Source of the DNA: Caballeronia sp. BR00000012568055
Lineage (GTDB): Bacteria > Pseudomonadota > Gammaproteobacteria > Burkholderiales > Burkholderiaceae
Assembly: GCF_029439455.1 (NCBI RefSeq)
Contig: NZ_JAQFVG010000308.1
Location: 1-45,194 of the forward strand
Direction: 5' to 3'
Length of the DNA: 45,194 nucleotides
Part shown: positions 41,720 to 45,194 of the stretch, in pieces
How the letters are laid out: each line of letters begins with the position of its first letter
Position numbering within the stretch: the stretch's first letter is position 1
Translations under genes and position numbers: made by a program
Notes under the pieces: generated by a model
Told to the model about the DNA's origin: nothing
What the model saw: the letters and a program-made list of their open reading frames with translations, nothing else
The model's database searches: none

Positions 41720-43822
41720 TCAGAACGCGTAGCGCATGCCTGCAAAAACGCTGCGTCCTTCGCCCGGATAAAAGATCGCCGTCGATGACACCGTGCGTGC
41801 ATCGGCAACGGTGCTGATATCGCTTACATAGCGCTTGTTGGTGAGATTGCGTGCATCGACGAAAACGGACAGGCCGTTCTTGAAGTCCATGCCCGCCTGC
41901 ACGCCGAGCAGCGTGTATCCGGGCACGCGCAACGTGTTGGCGTCGTCGGCCCATGCGCCAGCAGGAACCCAGTCAACCGATGCCGAAATATGAAACCCGT
42001 TCGGCCGCGAATAGCCGAGCGCTGCGCGCAGCACATTCACCGGCACGCCCGCGATGCGATTGTTCCCGTATTGCGGATCGTCCTTGAAGCGGAAGTCGCT
42101 CAGATTCCACAGACCCGACAGCGTGATCTTGTCGCCCGCGCCCACGCGCGTGACATCGCGCCAGACATCGACGGATACGCCTGCTTCAATGCCTTGCAAC
42201 ACGGTCTTGTTTGCATTGAACGTCGATGCGGGCACGTCGGGGTTGGTCGTGTATTGCAGCAACTGATCGCGCACCAGCGAGCGATACGCCGTCACGTCCC
42301 AGCTCAAGCGATCCCGCGTGCCGCGCGTGCCCAATTCCAGCGTCCACGCATGTTGCGATGAAAGCGGCGTGAAGCGCGTGGTCGTGGAAAAGGTCTGCGT
42401 GAGATCAGAAAAATCCGGCACGTCCTGACTGCGCGTGATGTCGATATAAGCCTGAATTTCACGGTTCGGCTGCCACATCAGACCGAGTTTCGGGTTCACG
42501 CCGCTGAAGGTTTCGCTGGTGGATTTGTAGGTCGGGTCGGCCGCGAGACCACCGTGATCGACGTACTTGCGTACATCGCGCAGGGCTTTGAAGCCTGTCA
42601 TCAGCGCGACGGTCGGCAGGAAGAACAGGCGGTCTTCCACATAGGCTTCGTAGTTATAGGCGCTTTGCGTGGAGTCGAGCGTTTTAGCGCCTTCGTTGCC
42701 CGACACGTTGATATATTGCCGCGCCTGCGTATTGCCGCCGAAAAAGCGTGCGCCTGCGATCACATCGTTACGCATACCGCCGAGATTCAACGTCGCGGTG
42801 TAGCGCGGTGCAAAGCCATATGTCCAGCCATCCTGATCAATTGCCTGGAAGATCGGATGATACAAACTCTTGTGGATGGCCCACGTATCGAAGTCGAGTT
42901 GGCCGACATCGAGCTTAACCGTGGTCCGATTGGCGATACGTTCGGTGCGCGTATTGCGCGCCTGATCGCCTGCAAGTGCACTCGCGGAGGCTTTGGTCGG
43001 ATTGTTCAAGGCATCGCTCAACGAGAGTGTGCCTGGCAGTTTTTGATCGACGATATACGCACCCAGATAGAAGCGCGTCTCCACGTCCGGCGAGAAGCGA
43101 TAGCCGACGTTGGCATTGAATTGCTCATACTGACCACGCTCGTGATCGCGATACCCGTCCGCATGATTCACCGAAAACGTGCCGATGAAATCGAGCGGGC
43201 CGACCACGCGCGAGAACTGCGCGCTGCCACGCACGGTGCCATAACTGCCGCCTTCGAGCCGCACGATATTGGGCGCGTCGGCGGTGTAGGCGGTGGGCGT
43301 GAGAAAGTCGATTGCGCCGCCCAGCGATGACGATCCATACGCGAGACCGTTGCCGCCTTTATAGACTTCCGCCGATTGCAACGCGAGCGGATCGATCTGA
43401 TAGTAGTCGCCGCTGCCATCGGCGAGATTGGTCGGGATGCCGTCCTGAAGAATTTCGAGTCCGCGCGTGTGATAGCCGCGCGCGATGCCCGAACCGCGAA
43501 TCGACAGACGCAGTTCCTGACCATAGCGGTTCTGCACGAACACGCCTGGCACGTTCTTCAGCACGTCGCGCAATGTGAATGCGTAGGTATCCTTGTAATC
43601 GTCCGCATCGACAAAGCCGACGGAACCTACGGTCTGATCGAGCGTGCGTTTTTGACCGGCAACGGACTTTGTGGTCAGCGATGGATCGCTTTTTCCCTGC
43701 ACCACGACGGCGGGCAAGGTCGTGCTCTGCGCGTAGGCGCTCGCAGCAAACAGCAGTAAAACGCCTGCAGTGATGAGGGCGACAGGCGTGCACAGGCCGC
43801 CACGTCTTTGATGAGTGGTCAT
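41720..43822 (-). CDS. TonB-dependent outer-membrane receptor
   Basis: This 700-residue receptor has a signal peptide (VALITAGVLLLFAASAYAQS), a TonB-box-like start TLPAVVVQGK, a plug domain (LRDVLKNVPGVFVQNRYGQE, SIRGSGIARGYHTRGLEIL, GGAIDFLTP) and a 22-strand barrel ending in the canonical terminal Phe (VFAGMRYAF). It imports a scarce ligand with proton-motive force through TonB. The upstream gene on the same strand encodes a DUF2946 protein, a family often found with copper-linked receptors, so a metal (perhaps copper) or metal chelate is possible. FecA/OprC-like specificity cannot be read directly. Confidence 0.9.
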   Translation of the reverse strand: MTTHQRRGGLCTPVALITAGVLLLFAASAYAQSTTLPAVVVQGKSDPSLTTKSVAGQKRTLDQTVGSVGFVDADDYKDTYAFTLRDVLKNVPGVFVQNRYGQELRLSIRGSGIARGYHTRGLEILQDGIPTNLADGSGDYYQIDPLALQSAEVYKGGNGLAYGSSSLGGAIDFLTPTAYTADAPNIVRLEGGSYGTVRGSAQFSRVVGPLDFIGTFSVNHADGYRDHERGQYEQFNANVGYRFSPDVETRFYLGAYIVDQKLPGTLSLSDALNNPTKASASALAGDQARNTRTERIANRTTVKLDVGQLDFDTWAIHKSLYHPIFQAIDQDGWTYGFAPRYTATLNLGGMRNDVIAGARFFGGNTQARQYINVSGNEGAKTLDSTQSAYNYEAYVEDRLFFLPTVALMTGFKALRDVRKYVDHGGLAADPTYKSTSETFSGVNPKLGLMWQPNREIQAYIDITRSQDVPDFSDLTQTFSTTTRFTPLSSQHAWTLELGTRGTRDRLSWDVTAYRSLVRDQLLQYTTNPDVPASTFNANKTVLQGIEAGVSVDVWRDVTRVGAGDKITLSGLWNLSDFRFKDDPQYGNNRIAGVPVNVLRAALGYSRPNGFHISASVDWVPAGAWADDANTLRVPGYTLLGVQAGMDFKNGLSVFVDARNLTNKRYVSDISTVADARTVSSTAIFYPGEGRSVFAGMRYAF

Positions 43823-43905
43823 GGTTCTTCTCTGATGAATGGTCGTGACAATGCCTCGCTTGCGTTATCGACGTTCAGCGAAAAGCACTGCAAAAAGGGA
43901 CGATT

Positions 43906-44295
43906 TCAGATCAGAACCGGAGGCGCGCGCGATTGCGCGTGAGTGAAGGGCGCGTTGCGCCGTGCATCGTCAATCGATGCGATAACGACCGCGCGCTGCG
44001 CAGGCGAAACGAGCGCAGACGCGATACCCGCGCCCGGCAAAGCAGGCGCATGAGCGAAGAAGTGACAGTAACCGCAGGCCGCGCCGTCGAGATGCGCGAG
44101 GCTGTCGTGATGATCTTCAGGCGCTTGAGAAGACGTTGACGTGGCGGATGCATGCGCCGAACACAACTCGGCGGTCAATTCACCGGAAGACGCATGCGCC
44201 GCAAGCAATTGCGACACCGCAGGCGCGAACGTGATCAACAGCATGGCAAACAATGCCAGCAGAGATCCGGTTCGTTGATGCAGACGGCGGCGCAT
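43906..44295 (-). CDS. DUF2946 family protein with His/Cys metal-like motif
   Basis: This 129-residue protein has a signal or anchor segment (LLALFAMLLITFAPAVSQLL), then a His-rich segment ending in the motif HLDGAACGYCHFFAH, and a Pro/Ala-rich end. I recognise DUF2946, a family with a conserved Cys-x2-Cys-type or CGYCH motif and often found near copper resistance or uptake genes. The Cys and His residues suggest metal (Cu) binding in the periplasm. It lies 83 bases upstream of the TonB receptor gene, probably in one operon. The start has a poor Shine-Dalgarno. Confidence 0.8.
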   Translation of the reverse strand: MRRRLHQRTGSLLALFAMLLITFAPAVSQLLAAHASSGELTAELCSAHASATSTSSQAPEDHHDSLAHLDGAACGYCHFFAHAPALPGAGIASALVSPAQRAVVIASIDDARRNAPFTHAQSRAPPVLI

Positions 44296-44525
44296 GCGCG
44301 TAAGGGCTTGGAGAGAGGTCCGGGGAAGTGCGGCGATTATGCCATCTCATTACTCTCGATTACACGCCTGAAGGGACAAATATTCCGTGTATCGGGTACG
44401 CAACATACTGTCCCGTCGATATCGAAGATGTACACGGCCGTGCATTCATTAGCTAAGACCAAAGCATTGTTTGGCGATGCAATGCGCGCGTACTAGCATC
44501 GACACGTACTTTTATGGGAATTTTC

Positions 44526-44729
44526 ATGCGATACAAAGGATATGACGTCGAGCCGTCCGCGCACGCGCTGCCGAGCGGACTGTATGCGGCCAATCTGATC
44601 ATCGAGCGCGAAACGTCGCCGCAAAGCGCGTCGTTCAGCTTCGATGCACTCGATTATTTCTTCGAAGCCGATCACGCGATTGCGTATGCGTCGCGCTGGG
44701 CGCGCTTGTGGATCGATCAACATAGCTGA
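44526..44729 (+). CDS. Hypothetical protein, 67 residues
   Basis: This small soluble protein (MRYKGYDVEPSAHALPSGLY, AANLIIERETSPQSASFSFD) has a C-terminal helix AIAYASRWARLWIDQHS. The shape, a short beta sheet plus a helix with Trp, is familiar from small conserved Burkholderia proteins, but I cannot name a family. The ATG at 44526 has GGGA 7 bases upstream and is preferred over one 4 codons earlier. The 230 bases before it are AT-richer and hold the divergent promoters for this gene and DUF2946. Confidence 0.7.
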   Translation: MRYKGYDVEPSAHALPSGLYAANLIIERETSPQSASFSFDALDYFFEADHAIAYASRWARLWIDQHS

Positions 44730-44795
44730 AGGGCTTTTGCATCGGTTTAGCGATTTGACAGGCACAATACGGGCGATGCTTCTAAAAGGCCCGAT

Positions 44796-45194
44796 ATGAG
44801 CCACGCCCAACCCACACAGAATTCACCGCGTTTTCTGCTGTTTCTGATCTGTTTCTTCGCTTCGGCGGGGCAGCTTGCTATCGATATTTACGTGCCCGCG
44901 TTGCCTGAAATGGCGCGATATTTCGCGACTTCTCCGCAAGCGATTCAATCGAGCGTATCGGGCTATATGGCCGCGTATGCAATCGGCCAACTTATCTTCG
45001 GTCCCTTTGCCGATGCGTACGGCAGAAAGCGCGTGCTCGCGTTTGGGCTGATCGTCTTTACCATCGGCTGCCTGCTTTCGCTTGCGGCGACGAGCCTCGA
45101 AACCTTTCTTATCGCGCGCTGTTTTCAGGGCTTCGGTATTGCTGCAACCAACTTACTGGCCAAGGCGATCACTACGGACTCCTTCAAAGGCCAG
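44796..45194 (+). CDS. Bcr/CflA-type drug exporter (partial, cut by window end)
   Basis: The first 133 residues are present and the frame is open at the right edge. The start FLLFLICFFASAGQLAIDIY, VPALPEMARYFATSP and QSSVSGYMAAYAIGQLIFGP fit the Bcr/CflA drug:H+ antiporter group of the MFS; FADAYGRKRVLAFG is the loop 2-3 motif. The group exports bicyclomycin, chloramphenicol or sulfonamides. AAAAGG lies 7 bases before the ATG. It follows the 67-residue gene by 66 bases on the same strand. Confidence 0.85.
   Translation, partial: MSHAQPTQNSPRFLLFLICFFASAGQLAIDIYVPALPEMARYFATSPQAIQSSVSGYMAAYAIGQLIFGPFADAYGRKRVLAFGLIVFTIGCLLSLAATSLETFLIARCFQGFGIAATNLLAKAITTDSFKGQ

Noticed and set aside
44336..44358. 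AT-rich word before the DUF2946 gene resembling a Fur box
   Set aside because: Only scattered matches to the 19-base consensus and no clear symmetry.
1..45194. CRISPR array, prophage, insertion sequence or genomic island
   Set aside because: No regularly spaced repeats, transposase, integrase or phage genes, and no shift in composition were seen.

Overview
The window is a 45 kb piece of a high-GC (about 60%) beta-proteobacterial chromosome or chromid, most likely from the Burkholderiales and probably the Paraburkholderia/Caballeronia group. The clues are the codon use, the Burkholderia-type TTTCTTTG...CAAAGAAA hairpin repeat at the left edge, and a gene complement typical of these soil and plant-associated bacteria: many MFS carriers, MerR/LysR regulators, a RidA protein, c-di-GMP enzymes and a yybP-ykoY-controlled mntP. 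Base composition and codon use look even throughout. I saw no insertion sequence, phage, CRISPR array, rRNA or tRNA. Assignments rest on reading motifs by eye; no database was searched.

Layout. 1-276: repeat hairpin. 277-3062: three-gene operon of a succinate-semialdehyde-dehydrogenase-like protein that lacks its catalytic cysteine, an isocitrate lyase/PEP mutase-family protein and a RidA protein. 3034-5929 (minus): MerR regulator, DHA2-type MFS exporter and a two-domain cytochrome c, behind a large palindromic operator. 6099-7918: CDP-alcohol phosphatidyltransferase (PssA-like) converging on an MFS exporter. 7983-10774 (minus): CpdB-like lipoprotein nucleotidase coupled to a Sel1-repeat protein. 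11034-15346: DUF3034 protein, exported truncated hemoglobin, cupredoxin-like protein and a membrane GGDEF-EAL enzyme, packed as one operon. 15541-20415: two tandem paralogous response regulators, a methyltransferase-glycosyltransferase fusion, an RcsB-like regulator and a REC-Hpt protein, with no histidine kinase; a diguanylate cyclase converges at 20406.

22211-24132: MHS-type transporter plus type II dehydroquinase, probably quinate/shikimate use. 24186-24652 (minus): two small genes, one a 53-residue membrane peptide. 24993-27572: amino-acid permease plus aromatic aminotransferase. 27579-28906: small uncharacterised genes, including a 45-residue one. 29043-31921: two convergent lipoproteins, a beta-propeller and a TIM-barrel glycosidase-like protein. 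32342-34314: Mn2+ riboswitch-mntP, then alanine racemase. 34374-39533: TipA-type MerR regulator with a textbook 19-bp-spacer promoter, an atypical CoA-transferase, and a GAF-PAS-PAS hybrid histidine kinase. 39859-41708: NmrA-type reductase divergent from a LysR regulator. 41720-44295 (minus): DUF2946 protein and TonB-dependent receptor, probably for a metal. 44526-end: a 67-residue protein and the start of a Bcr/CflA drug exporter.

The most interesting items are the exported globin/cupredoxin/c-di-GMP operon, the ALDH with three catalytic substitutions, the RcsB-like relay without a kinase, and the competing hairpins between the Mn2+ aptamer and mntP.
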